This document shows, piece by piece, positions 35,798-44,798 of a stretch of 64,000 bases of DNA. The notes below the pieces were generated by a model, which worked only from the letters and a program-made list of their open reading frames with translations, did no database searches and was not told the origin of the DNA. The DNA is taken from NCBI RefSeq assembly GCF_004104075.1, contig NZ_QOVK01000022.1, forward strand, positions 1 through 64,000, in the 5' to 3' direction. The DNA is from Leeuwenhoekiella polynyae (GTDB lineage: Bacteria; Bacteroidota; Bacteroidia; Flavobacteriales; Flavobacteriaceae). Numbering within the stretch: the first letter of the stretch is position 1; every line of letters starts with the position of its first letter. Made by a program: the position numbers and the translations under genes.

Positions 35798-35926
35798 ATG
35801 GATAAGAAATTTGAAAGAACTGTAGAACAAAAGAACCCAACAAATCCTACAGGTAATAGAAACGAGAAAACAAATAAGGTTGATATTGATGAAAAAACCA
35901 TTAAAGATCAACAGAATAAGCAATAA
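35798..35926 (+). CDS. Small charged protein of unknown function (42 residues)
   Basis: ATG 35798 to TAA 35926 encodes MDKKFERTVEQKNPTNPTGN and a further 22 residues rich in Lys, Asn, Asp and Gln, with no hydrophobic segment. Support: TATCTTTA (35766-35773) upstream, one base off the -7 consensus, and a strong terminator 23 bp downstream that begins soon after the stop. The composition is that of an intrinsically disordered protein. No family is recognised. It could be a stand-alone small gene or a chance ORF. Confidence 0.55.
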   Translation: MDKKFERTVEQKNPTNPTGNRNEKTNKVDIDEKTIKDQQNKQ

Positions 35927-35948
35927 GACGATATATTAAAATTCAGAT

Positions 35949-35985
35949 AAAAAGCCGATTTAGAGTTTCTAAATCGGCTTTTTTA
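35949..35985. terminator. Bidirectional terminator between the small ORF and sulP
   Basis: AAAAGCCGATTTAGA, loop GTT, TCTAAATCGGCTTTT: a near-perfect stem of about 15 bp with T-runs on both strands. It serves the small plus-strand gene and the convergent SulP gene, which ends at 35999. Confidence 0.9.
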
Positions 35986-35998
35986 TGTGATTCTTCGT

Positions 35999-37543
35999 CT
36001 AGTATTCTATTCGGTTTTCGACAATCTTGTAGGTTGGGTCTTCCATAATATTCACATCGATTATGGCTTCCGCATTTTTCAACAAACGGATACAATCTTT
36101 ACTCAAATAGCGTAAATGTACTTTTTTACCTATTTTATGATAGCGCTGTGTAATTACATTTAAGGCTTCAATAGCAGACATGTCAGAAACACGGCTTTCC
36201 TTAAAATCTATGATCACTTCTTCAGGATCATTTAAAACATCAAACTTTTCTATAAAGTTAGTCGTTGAAGCAAAAAACAACGGACCAAATATCTCATAAT
36301 GTTTAATTCCGTCATCATCTACATACTTGCGAGCTCTAATGCGTTTAGCGCTTTCCCAGGCAAAAAAGAGTGCAGAAAGGATTACCCCTACTAACACAGC
36401 TAGAGCCAGGTTGTGCAAAATAACAGTGATCACCGCCACAATAATTACAAGGAAGACATCCTTTTTAGGTACTTTATTTATAATTTTTAAACTCACCCAT
36501 TCAAAGGTTCCTATTGCCACCATAATCATAACTCCTACCAGTGCCGCCATAGGTACTTTTTCGATTACCGGAGCTCCAAACAAAACAATAATCAGGATGG
36601 TAAGTGCTGCAATAATACCCGAAAGTCTCGCGCGAGATCCTGCTGAAAGGTTTACCAAAGTTTGAGCGATCATAGGGCACCCGCCCATTCCAAAGAAAAA
36701 GCCGTTCAACATATTAGAACTTCCTTGTGCAATACACTCCCGGTTACCATTTCCTTTAGTTTCTGTGATCTCATCAACTAAGTTTAAGGTTAACAAACCT
36801 TCGGTAAGCCCTACAGCTGCCATCACCATAGAATAGGGTGCGATAATCTTTAAAGTTTCAAAAGAAATCGGAATTTCAGGAATGTGAAATGGAGGAAAAC
36901 CACCGCTTACAGAAGCGATATCTTTTACAGTTTTGGTGTCAATCCCTAAGAAATAAACCAAAAGAAAAACCACAACAATTGCTACTAAAGAAGAAGGAAC
37001 TGCTTTGGTTAATTTCGGTAAAAAGATCACAATTGCAATCGTCAAAGCTACCAGTCCGGCCATAATCAATAAAGGCGTTCCGGTCAGCCAGGAAACTTCA
37101 CCATTTACAATGGTTTTAAACTGCTTGATCTGAGACATGAAAATCACAATTGCCAGACCGTTTACAAACCCAAACATCACCGGATGTGGGACCAGCCTGA
37201 TGAATTTTCCCAGTTTAAAAAGTCCTATAAAAATCTGGATAACTCCCGCTAAAGCAACAGCCGCCAACACGTATTCCAGTCCGTTAGAATTCATCAAGGC
37301 TATCAGGGTAATAACAGTAGCACCTGCTCCCCCGGAGATCATTCCCGGTCTTCCACCAAAAATTGCTGTGATCAATCCTGCTATAAAAGAAGCATATAAG
37401 CCCATCAATGGCGGAAAGCCAGCCAGGATAGCAAAAGATAACGACTCGGGTATCATCGTCATCGCAACAGTCAAACCTGCTAATACTTCTGTTTTATAAT
37501 TAACCTTTTGAGTGAGATCAAATAAGTTGAATACTTTTTTCAT
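35999..37543 (-). CDS. SulP family anion transporter with STAS domain
   Basis: A 514-residue inner-membrane transporter. The N-terminus NYKTEVLAGLTVAMTMIPES is followed by FAILAGFPPLMGLYASF, the SLC26/SulP signature, and about 12 hydrophobic segments. A C-terminal STAS domain (about residues 415-510; EVIIDFKESRVSDMSAIEAL) is on the cytoplasmic side. Substrate may be sulfate or bicarbonate; the sequence does not decide. It is a single gene with its own terminator, and no carbonic anhydrase or sulfate-assimilation gene is next to it. Confidence 0.9.
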   Translation of the reverse strand: MKKVFNLFDLTQKVNYKTEVLAGLTVAMTMIPESLSFAILAGFPPLMGLYASFIAGLITAIFGGRPGMISGGAGATVITLIALMNSNGLEYVLAAVALAGVIQIFIGLFKLGKFIRLVPHPVMFGFVNGLAIVIFMSQIKQFKTIVNGEVSWLTGTPLLIMAGLVALTIAIVIFLPKLTKAVPSSLVAIVVVFLLVYFLGIDTKTVKDIASVSGGFPPFHIPEIPISFETLKIIAPYSMVMAAVGLTEGLLTLNLVDEITETKGNGNRECIAQGSSNMLNGFFFGMGGCPMIAQTLVNLSAGSRARLSGIIAALTILIIVLFGAPVIEKVPMAALVGVMIMVAIGTFEWVSLKIINKVPKKDVFLVIIVAVITVILHNLALAVLVGVILSALFFAWESAKRIRARKYVDDDGIKHYEIFGPLFFASTTNFIEKFDVLNDPEEVIIDFKESRVSDMSAIEALNVITQRYHKIGKKVHLRYLSKDCIRLLKNAEAIIDVNIMEDPTYKIVENRIEY

Positions 37544-37634
37544 AAAGGTAGTTTAATGCCTAGTGCTTCGGTTTTTAGGTCTTTACGCGTTAAGTGGATT
37601 AAAAAAACAAGAGCAAACTACCTCGGGGCAGGCC

Positions 37635-37708
37635 CACGAGGCATTTGTTAGAAACAAATTTTCAATTTCGCGGCAAGCCTCAGGGGTAGTAAACCCTTTG
37701 GCAGTGCC
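37635..37708. repeat. Dispersed intergenic repeat, copy 2
   Basis: Starts cacgaggcatttgttagaaa and ends accctttggcagtgcc. The two ends match 25272-25356 closely, and cacgaggcat plus gcaagcctc also match 44563-44615. Non-coding. Confidence 0.6.
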
Positions 37709-37928
37709 ATTAAAAACTGAACGTATTGGAATTTAGCTTGTTAACATCCTTCTCAATTTGGCTGCAAAAATAGCTTTTTTAATCAGAAGGCAAAGCGATA
37801 AACCTGCTCATTAGCACTCAGAAGTAAAGGTTTACATCAGCTAATTTCACTACAAGGATTTCGCTATCAGATCAGGTCTGTTTCAGTTCAAAATCTCGTT
37901 AAACTTATACTAATGCAGATTGGTGGAG

Positions 37929-37958
37929 TTGCCAGCCTGTATCAATGTCTTATTTTCG
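37929..37958 (+). promoter_or_regulatory. Promoter of the sorbosone-dehydrogenase-like gene
   Basis: TTG at 37929-37931, 19 bases, then TATTTTCG at 37951-37958, one mismatch to TANNTTTG. The start codon is at 37975, 17 bp after the -7 box, so the 5' untranslated part is about 10 bases. Confidence 0.65.
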
Positions 37959-37974
37959 TATAAAATGAATACTT

Positions 37975-39246
37975 ATGAAAGCACACTTATATTTACTAGC
38001 CGGCTTATTAGTTCTGGGTAGTTGTAAAAACGATACCAAAGTCTCTGAAGATGAAAAAGAAGAACTTGCAGACAATGGACCGGTTACTGTACAAACTACT
38101 GTTGGTCCTTTGGAACTTCCTGCTCCCTTTACCTCAGAGTCCGTGACCAAACAAAGCAAGGTCGTTAATTGGCCTGCTGGGAAAACCCCTATTGCTGCTG
38201 AAGGGTTTAAAGTAGAGCGTTTTGCAGATTCTTTAAAGCATCCACGCTGGACCTATGTAGCTCCTAATAACGACATTTTTGTTGCAGAATCTAATACTAA
38301 AGACAGCGCCAACCGAATCACATTATTACGCGATACAGACGAGGATGGAAAAATAGATGAACGCTTTGTTTTTAAGGATAAGTTGAATCAAAACTTCGGA
38401 ATGCTGGTTCTTGGTGATTTTTTCTACATCGCTAATACAGATGGACTTTATCGCTTTCCCTATACCGAAGGACAAACCAAATTAGAAGGTGAAGGAGAAA
38501 AAATAGTAGAACTTTCTGCTAGTGGTTACAACAACCACTGGACGCGAAATATCATCACGAACGAAGCTGGCGATAAGATTTACATCTCTGTAGGTTCTGC
38601 AAGTAATGTAGGGGAACAAGGAATGGAGAAAGAAGAACGCCGCGCGAATATTCTCGAAGTTAATCCGGACGGAAGCGGAGAAATCGTTTATGCTTCCGGT
38701 TTGAGAAACCCTGTAGGCATGGACTGGAATCCGGTTACTGGTGATCTTTGGACTGCTGTTAACGAGCGTGACGAGTTGGGCAATAATCTGGTTCCTGATT
38801 ATGCTACAAGTGTAAAAAAAGGCGGCTGGTATGGATGGCCTTATAGCTACTATGGTCAAATCAATGACCCAAGATGGGATGAAGATCCGCATCAGGATTT
38901 GGTAGACAAAGCAATTATTCCAGATGTGCCTTTAGGACCACATACAGCCTCATTAGGCTTTACCTTTTATACTGCAGATCAATTTCCTCAGATGTATCAA
39001 AACGGAGCATTTGTTGGGCAACACGGTTCTTGGAATCGCGAACCGTTCTCAGGCTACAAAGTGGTTTTCATTCCCTTTGAAAATGGGATTCCAAAAGAAC
39101 CTGTTGATTTCCTAACCGGCTTTGTTCCTGATGAAAATGGAAATGAAGTTTACGGTCGCCCTGTTGCAACTACAGTTGCTCCAGATGGCTCTCTTTTAGT
39201 TAACGATGATGACGGCGGAGTGATCTGGCGTGTATCTGTAAAATAA
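37975..39246 (+). CDS. Sorbosone dehydrogenase / PQQ-type beta-propeller lipoprotein
   Basis: A 423-residue lipoprotein (lipobox LGSC, cysteine at residue 17) with a glucose/sorbosone-dehydrogenase-like six-bladed propeller. Seen: FKVERFADSLKHPRW, NDIFVAES, GYNNHWTRNIITN, KIYISVGSASNVGE, YASGLRNPVGMDWNP, GWPYSYYGQ, FVGQHGSWNREPFSGYKV and DGSLLVNDDDGGVIWR. The family oxidises sugars or aldoses with PQQ, but many members have unknown substrates. It is 3 bp before a TonB-dependent receptor gene, so the two were probably a uptake-plus-oxidation unit. Confidence 0.85.
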   Translation: MKAHLYLLAGLLVLGSCKNDTKVSEDEKEELADNGPVTVQTTVGPLELPAPFTSESVTKQSKVVNWPAGKTPIAAEGFKVERFADSLKHPRWTYVAPNNDIFVAESNTKDSANRITLLRDTDEDGKIDERFVFKDKLNQNFGMLVLGDFFYIANTDGLYRFPYTEGQTKLEGEGEKIVELSASGYNNHWTRNIITNEAGDKIYISVGSASNVGEQGMEKEERRANILEVNPDGSGEIVYASGLRNPVGMDWNPVTGDLWTAVNERDELGNNLVPDYATSVKKGGWYGWPYSYYGQINDPRWDEDPHQDLVDKAIIPDVPLGPHTASLGFTFYTADQFPQMYQNGAFVGQHGSWNREPFSGYKVVFIPFENGIPKEPVDFLTGFVPDENGNEVYGRPVATTVAPDGSLLVNDDDGGVIWRVSVK

Positions 39247-39249
39247 TAT

Positions 39250-41305
39250 ATGGGCAACTATATTTTAAGTTTTCTGCTGTTACTTTCTTGTTTTGCTTTT
39301 GCTCAAGAATCGGTAACAGCAGATTCTGTTTTAGTACGCAACACATTAGGAGAAGTCATCCTGACTTCTACCCCTATTCAAGATAAATTGCAACGCATTC
39401 CGGCGGCTGTAAACCTTATCAATGCTGAAGACCTACAGCGCGGCACACCACTTTCAATAGCTAACGAGATCAATAAAAATCCCGGAATTCAAATGCAACA
39501 GGGTGCCTTAAACACTAGCCGGATAAGCATACGCGGATTGGGCGCGCGCAGCCAGTATTCTACAAACCGTGTCAAAGCCTATATCGAAGGCATACCGCTT
39601 ACTACAGGTGAAGGCGAGACTACTTTAGAAGATCTGGACCTCAACCTGATCGAGCGTCTCGAAATTATTAAAGGTCCAGCTTCCAGCAGCTATGGTGCAG
39701 GTCTAGGAGGGGCGATCAATATTTCAGTCATCAAACCCCAAAAAACCACTGTCAGCATCAACGGACTCACGGGTTCATACGGCTTGCTAAAAAGTGGAGC
39801 AACAGCGGCTTTAGCTTCTGCCAAAACAAAGGGGTTTATCAGCTATAATCATTTAGAGAAAGACGGATATCGGGAAAACAGCAACTACAATAGAAATACG
39901 TATACAGCTTATGCGAAAACAGCTTTAAACGCCGTCAGTTCGCTTAGCTTTTTCGGGAACTACACGCGTTTAAAAGCTTTCATACCCAGCTCTGTCAATA
40001 AGGAAACTTTAATCAATAGTCCTCAAAATGCTGCATTCACCTGGGGACAAGCTCAGGGATACGAATCCTATGATAAAGCCTTAGCCGGTATTTCATATTC
40101 TTGGAATTTTAGTGAAAATAATTTGTGGCAAACCAGTGTTTTTGGAAACTACCGCGATGGCTATGAGCCCCGCCCCTTTGATATTTTAGATGAAGAATCC
40201 TTTGCTTTTGGGATTAGAAGCAATCTCAAATCCCAGTTTACGATTTTTAATATTCCCGCGAAAAGCAGCATAGGTGTAGAGTATTTTGATGAAAACTACA
40301 AAGCCCAGCTCTTTGAAAATTTATACGAAGACAATTCCGGTAACGGAAGTTTGCAAGGTGCTCGCTTTAGCAATCAGGAGCAAGACCGAAAATACCTCAA
40401 CCTTTTTGCACAAATAAGTCTGCAGCTTACTCAACGCCTTAAAGCAGATCTGGGGCTCAACTATAATCACAGTAGATATATTTTAGATGATTATCTAAAT
40501 AAATCTGACACAGATAATAGTGGAGTATACACCTACCCAAGAATCTTTTTGCCGCAAGCTGGCTTGTCTTATGAAGTAGCGACTGATAAGTTTTTGTATG
40601 CTACGGTTAGCAGAGACTTTAACTCCCGAAGGCGCCATAAACCCTGAGATCAAACCCGAAACCGGAGTGAATTATGAACTGGGTTTAAAAGCGCAATGGC
40701 TTGATAAAAGCCTGTATACCGAGTTGGCTTTGTATACCGTGCAAGTAAATGATTTGTTGGTTGCTGAACGTGTGGGCAATGACCAATATGTAGGACGGAA
40801 TGCCGGAGCTACTGATCACAACGGAATAGAAGTATTGGTGAATTACAGAACCCATCTTACTACAAACTGGATGGTTCAGCCGTATGGATCTCTAGCTTTA
40901 AACGATTATTCTTTTGATGAATTTACCGATAACGACATCAATTATAACGGGAACGACTTGACCGGAGTTGCCGACAAAGTAATCAACCTTGGGCTGGATC
41001 TGAAGTATAAAAACAGATACTCATTCCATATCAATTACAGACATAATGGAAACATTCCACTGGATGATGCCAACACGATCTATAGCGATTCGTACAAGCT
41101 CGTCAATCTAAGAACCGATTACACTTTTAATTTTTTGAATAAGCTACAAGCTGCTGCTTATGCTGGGGTCAACAATGTGTTTGACACCGCTTATGCAGCG
41201 CAGGTGTTACCTAACGCAACCGGTTTTGGCGGGGCTGCTCCTCGTTATTATTACCCGGGAGAACCTATTAATTTTTACGTGGGATTGAATTTTAATTTGA
41301 ATTGA
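39250..41305 (+). pseudogene. TonB-dependent receptor, disrupted by a frameshift near 40610
   Basis: The N-terminal part (39250-40647) has a signal peptide, a plug domain (VILTSTPIQDKLQRIPAAVN, RISIRGLGARSQYS, IEIIKGPASSSYGAG-like segment) and barrel strands. The C-terminal part continues in another frame (from about 40598 to 41305) with ETLTPEGAINPEIKPETG and ends YYPGEPINFYVGLNFNLN, a proper barrel end. The switch happens in ATVSR/ETLTPEG, where relatives have about eight more residues (typically G-F-S-x-P-T-x-x). So a short out-of-frame deletion is likely. It could also be an assembly error. Located 3 bp after the sorbosone-dehydrogenase-like gene. Confidence 0.85.
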
Positions 41306-41325
41306 TTCAGAATAAGTAGAAGTTA

Positions 41326-42105
41326 CTAATTGTCTTCGGGAAGTGAAGTTTCTTGCTCTTCAAACTTTTTGAGTTCGGCTCTAAAATCGCCACTTAACTT
41401 CATCAAGGCATCCAGAAGATCCAATTGACGCTCGGGTAACAACAAATCTCCCGGTAATTGCATCGCATCACAATATTCAAAAAACAAACTCTGATAATAG
41501 GGTTCTATTTGCAATTGACGATTTAAGAATTTTTGATCAAAATAATCATCTGTGGCAAACAGTATTTGATACTGCTCGTAGGTTATGGGAGCATATTCTT
41601 TTTGCTGCTTAGAAGGGTCTTTTTTAAACAACCCTATAAATCGCTTCGCCAGCATAATAAAATCGATCCCGTTACTGGTATATTTAGGTCTGTACTCCTG
41701 CGGGCTTTGTTTGACATCATTACGCACCAACTCATTTACTTGCTCATTGTATTCAGTCTGATCAAATTTTTTCTCTTTTGGTGCTTCGGTAAGACGTACT
41801 TCAGCAAGTTCATTTAAACTTTCACTGAGTTCCACCACCCAGACTTTCTCCAGTTGATATTTTTCAACCGTGAAAAATTGTGTTTCCATAAAAGGCGCGC
41901 TAAACACTAAAGAATCATTGAGCCGTGCGGCAATACTAAAATCCCCGGCATCTGTAGTAACCGTACTCTTATTCTGAGTCCTGTTCTCCACTAAAACACC
42001 CGGGACGCGTTTGTCGCCTGCATAGACCTTCCCCGTTGTATTCTGAGCAAATACTGAAGTGGAAACAGCTAAAAAACAAATTGTAAAAAAGATCTTAATA
42101 CTCAT
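41326..42105 (-). CDS. Exported protein with carboxypeptidase-regulatory-like domain (paralogue A)
   Basis: About 259 residues from ATG 42103-42105, with a signal peptide ending VFAQ. The first 90 residues form a CarboxypepD_reg-like beta-sandwich (GKVYAGDKRVPGVLVENRTQ, TTDAGDFSIAARLNDSLVFS, VWVVELSESLNELAEVRLTE), as found at the front of TonB receptors, but no plug or barrel follows. The rest is helical and charged. It is a tandem relative of the next gene upstream. A TTG-start extension to 42126 is possible but adds only seven residues. Function unknown; probably periplasmic or outer-membrane associated. Confidence 0.75.
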   Translation of the reverse strand: MSIKIFFTICFLAVSTSVFAQNTTGKVYAGDKRVPGVLVENRTQNKSTVTTDAGDFSIAARLNDSLVFSAPFMETQFFTVEKYQLEKVWVVELSESLNELAEVRLTEAPKEKKFDQTEYNEQVNELVRNDVKQSPQEYRPKYTSNGIDFIMLAKRFIGLFKKDPSKQQKEYAPITYEQYQILFATDDYFDQKFLNRQLQIEPYYQSLFFEYCDAMQLPGDLLLPERQLDLLDALMKLSGDFRAELKKFEEQETSLPEDN

Positions 42106-42133
42106 AAGTGTGTTTAGGTTGTACAAAGTACTT

Positions 42134-42892
42134 TTAATTTAAAGTTTCTTGCGACAACTTATGAAACTCTTTACTTCGTTTTAACAGATAATCTAAAAAT
42201 CGTATTTGATTTTTCTTTTGCAGCAAACGCGCATCTACTTGCTGACTCTCACAATAGTCAAAAAACATACCTTCTTCTTTGGCGCTAATTTCTAATTGAT
42301 TTCTCAATAGATTTTTATCAAAAAAAGCATCGGTTTTAAAAAAAGCTACTAGTTCTTCTAGCTCAAGGATTCTAAAATGGTTGGGATTGGACTTCTCTTT
42401 TTTAGGCTTCTTATTATTTTTAAAAAGCATTTTACCAATAGCAATAAAATCAATCCCTGAACCCGAAGATGGCGGACTATACTTTCCGTAATTTTCCTGT
42501 ATATCCTTCTGCAGCCAGGTGTTGAAATTCTTATCGTATTCCACCACACTGAATTCTTTGATTTTTGAAGTGGTGCTTGTAAGTCGCACTTCATCTAATT
42601 GATTCAAAACTTCTTTAAGCTCTACGACCCATTTCTCTTCAAGCTGATACTGCTGCACTTTAAATTTTTGAGTCCCAAAAAACGAAGCGCTAAAAATGAG
42701 AGAGTCTCCTACTGCTGCGGCGATGTCGAAATTCCCCCACTTATCTGTAGCTACCATTTTATCTTGAGTAGTATTAATGATAAGTACACCTTCTTTAGTC
42801 TTATCCTCAGCATATACTTTACCCGCAGTAGTCTGAGAATGGATTTTAATTCCGAAGAAAATAATGAAAAGGCAACTGAAAATTCTTGGCAT
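42134..42892 (-). CDS. Exported protein with carboxypeptidase-regulatory-like domain (paralogue B)
   Basis: A 252-residue protein with a signal peptide ending KIHSQ. It aligns along its whole length with the neighbour at 41326-42105: GKVYAEDKTKEGVLIINTTQ, DKWGNFDIAAAVGDSLIFS, QYQLEEKWVVELKEVLNQL and DEVRLT all have counterparts there, as do the helical C-terminal halves (SGIDFIAIGKMLFK against NGIDFIMLAKRFIG). The pair arose by tandem duplication and is probably co-transcribed. No function known. Confidence 0.75.
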   Translation of the reverse strand: MPRIFSCLFIIFFGIKIHSQTTAGKVYAEDKTKEGVLIINTTQDKMVATDKWGNFDIAAAVGDSLIFSASFFGTQKFKVQQYQLEEKWVVELKEVLNQLDEVRLTSTTSKIKEFSVVEYDKNFNTWLQKDIQENYGKYSPPSSGSGIDFIAIGKMLFKNNKKPKKEKSNPNHFRILELEELVAFFKTDAFFDKNLLRNQLEISAKEEGMFFDYCESQQVDARLLQKKNQIRFLDYLLKRSKEFHKLSQETLN

Positions 42893-42944
42893 AAACTAGA
42901 GCTGTGCTTAAAAGACCCGAGTTTTACGCTTGCGTTGCATCAAT

Positions 42945-43397
42945 TTATACCCGCACAGCGTCTGGCACCAGACCGGTATAATCACCTCCATTACGTATTA
43001 CATCTCGCACTATAGAAGAAGATATATAACTTTTACCCGAAGAAGTCAATAAGAAAACTGTCTCTATTTGAGACAGCTTTCTATTCGTATGTGCGATTGC
43101 TTTCTCAAACTCAAAATCACCCGGATTGCGTAAACCTCTCAAGATAAACCCGGAATCTGTAGCATTACAAAAATCAACTGTCAGCCCTTTATAAGTCATT
43201 ACTTTTATCTTGGGCTCATCTTTAAATGACTCTTTCAAAAAATGCTCGCGCTGCTCCAGGCTGAACATATATTTTTTATCTGCATTCACACCTATAGCCA
43301 GAATGATCTCATCAAAAAGTTTGAGTCCGCGCTCTATAATATCATAATGACCTAAAGTAAGTGGATCAAAAGATCCGGGAAATACAGCACGTTTCAT
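42945..43397 (-). CDS. coaD: Pantetheine-phosphate adenylyltransferase
   Basis: Fourth step of coenzyme A synthesis: ATP plus 4'-phosphopantetheine to dephospho-CoA. The 150-residue nucleotidyltransferase shows FPGSFDPLTLGHYDII (with the T/HxGH motif), GLTVDFC, FILRGLRNPGDFEFEKA and SYISSSIVRDV. Usual length. Next to ddl, about 100 bp away, same strand. Confidence 0.96.
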   Translation of the reverse strand: MKRAVFPGSFDPLTLGHYDIIERGLKLFDEIILAIGVNADKKYMFSLEQREHFLKESFKDEPKIKVMTYKGLTVDFCNATDSGFILRGLRNPGDFEFEKAIAHTNRKLSQIETVFLLTSSGKSYISSSIVRDVIRNGGDYTGLVPDAVRV

Positions 43398-43496
43398 AGT
43401 TAGTTTTTCAAGGTTGAAAATGAAATATAAAAATACAAATTATAGCTGGCTTTTAGGTTTCACCTAGTACAACTCTGACTTCATATTTTGCATTTC

Positions 43497-44477
43497 TTAC
43501 TTGGAGATCGCTTGCTGAATAACATTGTCAAACAAATCGGATAAATTGATACCGGCTACCTTTGCCTGCTGCGGGATAATACTCGCCGGACTCAACCCAG
43601 GAGTGGTATTTACCTCTAAGAAATGCGGTTCGCCCTTATGAAAAATAAACTCTGCACGCGTAAGTCCTTTTAGCTTCAATAGTTTAAAAACCTTTTCTGC
43701 CTCGCGTTGTACCGCTTCTGTTTGTTCTGGTGAGATTCGGGCAGGTGTGATCTCCTGACTCTTCCCTTCGTATTTGGCTTGATAATCAAAGAAATCATTC
43801 TCGCTAACAATTTCAGTTACCGGCAATGCCATTACCTTACCTTGATAATTGATCACACCTACAGAAACTTCGGTACCCTCTAAGAAGGATTCAATAATAA
43901 TTTCATCATCTTCTTTAAAAGAAACTGCAATTGCCCCTTCAAGTTCTTCTTCTTCATAAACCTTAGAAACCCCAAAACTACTACCCGCTTTATTGGCTTT
44001 CACAAAACACGGCAGCCCCACCTTCTCAACAATTTCTGAAGTATTGATTGCATCACCTGTGTTCAACAGATAGTTTGTAGCCGTTTTTATACCATAGGCC
44101 TTCAAAACACTGATGCAGTCTCGTTTATTAAAACTAAGTGCTGCTTCATAATAATTACAAGCAGTTTGCGGAATACCAAGTAAGTTGAAATAAGCCTGTA
44201 GAATACCATCCTCTCCAGGCGTACCGTGAATGGAATTAAACACACAGTCAAAGGTGATTTTAGTTCCTTCAACATGTATCGAAAAATCGTGTTTATCAAC
44301 AGGAATGGGTTTATGGTCGGCGTGCTTACAAAACCAACCCTCTTTTAAAATATGAATGGGATAAACCGCATATTTTGAAGTATCAAGATGTTTGCAAACC
44401 GTATTTCCGCTCAATATAGAGATATTCACCTCACTGGAATATCCACCCATTACGACTGCAATATTTTTTTTTGACAT
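43497..44477 (-). CDS. ddl: D-alanine--D-alanine ligase
   Basis: ATP-dependent ligase that makes D-Ala-D-Ala for peptidoglycan. The 326 residues include VVMGGYSSEVNISILSGN, FNSIHGTPGEDGILQAYF, PCFVKANKAGSSFGVSKV, IESFLEGTEVSVGVI, TRAEFIFHKGEPHFLEVNTT and PGLSPASIIPQQA (ATP-grasp motifs). Length usual. It lies divergent to the PASTA-rluD operon, a common flavobacterial arrangement. Confidence 0.96.
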   Translation of the reverse strand: MSKKNIAVVMGGYSSEVNISILSGNTVCKHLDTSKYAVYPIHILKEGWFCKHADHKPIPVDKHDFSIHVEGTKITFDCVFNSIHGTPGEDGILQAYFNLLGIPQTACNYYEAALSFNKRDCISVLKAYGIKTATNYLLNTGDAINTSEIVEKVGLPCFVKANKAGSSFGVSKVYEEEELEGAIAVSFKEDDEIIIESFLEGTEVSVGVINYQGKVMALPVTEIVSENDFFDYQAKYEGKSQEITPARISPEQTEAVQREAEKVFKLLKLKGLTRAEFIFHKGEPHFLEVNTTPGLSPASIIPQQAKVAGINLSDLFDNVIQQAISK

Positions 44478-44562
44478 AGTAAAACAGAAAGCTTAACGTT
44501 ACGTATTTAGAAAGTCTGGCAAAATTGCTCAAATCTTTCAGTAAATCACCTTGCAGGCAAAC

Positions 44563-44615
44563 CTACGAGGTATTTAAATGAAACAATTTTTTAACTACGA
44601 GGCAAGCCTCGAAAC
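44563..44615. repeat. Dispersed intergenic repeat, partial copy 3
   Basis: ctacgaggtatttaaatgaa to gcaagcctcgaaac. It shares acgaggtatttaaat with 919-933 and resembles the first halves of 25272-25356 and 37635-37708. The arms ctacgagg and gcaagcctc suggest an inverted-repeat origin. Confidence 0.5.
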
Positions 44616-44746
44616 ATTTAAACTTCGATTATCGAGTAAATTTTAAAAGAAGATAATTTTCAACTCATTCAACCCTCGATTATCGAGTAAACAAGGCTTC
44701 AAAGAACGTTATTTTTAGAATAAATAGGCAAAAAAAATGATTGCAA

Positions 44747-44777
44747 TTGAGCGTCAGCCAATTTTAAACTAAGTTTG
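44747..44777 (+). promoter_or_regulatory. Promoter of the PASTA-rluD operon
   Basis: TTG at 44747-44749, 20 bases, then TAAGTTTG at 44770-44777, a full match to the -7 box. The start codon is 22 bp after the box. Confidence 0.7.
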
Positions 44778-44798
44778 TAGCCGCAAAATCGCGTACCT

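Larger units (their letters stand above)
37544..37974. other. 431-bp divergent intergenic region
   Basis: Lies between the divergent sulP and lipoprotein genes. It contains the dispersed repeat at 37635-37708 and a clear plus-strand promoter at 37929-37958. I see no gene and no RNA motif here. The sulP promoter should be in the left part, but no strong TANNTTTG box is visible on the minus strand. Confidence 0.6.
44478..44798. other. 321-bp divergent region between ddl and the PASTA gene
   Basis: Holds the repeat fragment at 44563-44615, a 16-bp direct repeat tcgattatcgagtaaa at 44625-44640 and 44676-44691 (its core CTCGATTATCGAG is almost a perfect palindrome), and the plus-strand promoter at 44747-44777. 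No gene seen. The ddl promoter is not obvious. Confidence 0.6.

Noticed and set aside
44102-44299. Alternative-frame open reading frame inside ddl
   Set aside because: It lies fully within ddl on the same strand and has no independent support.
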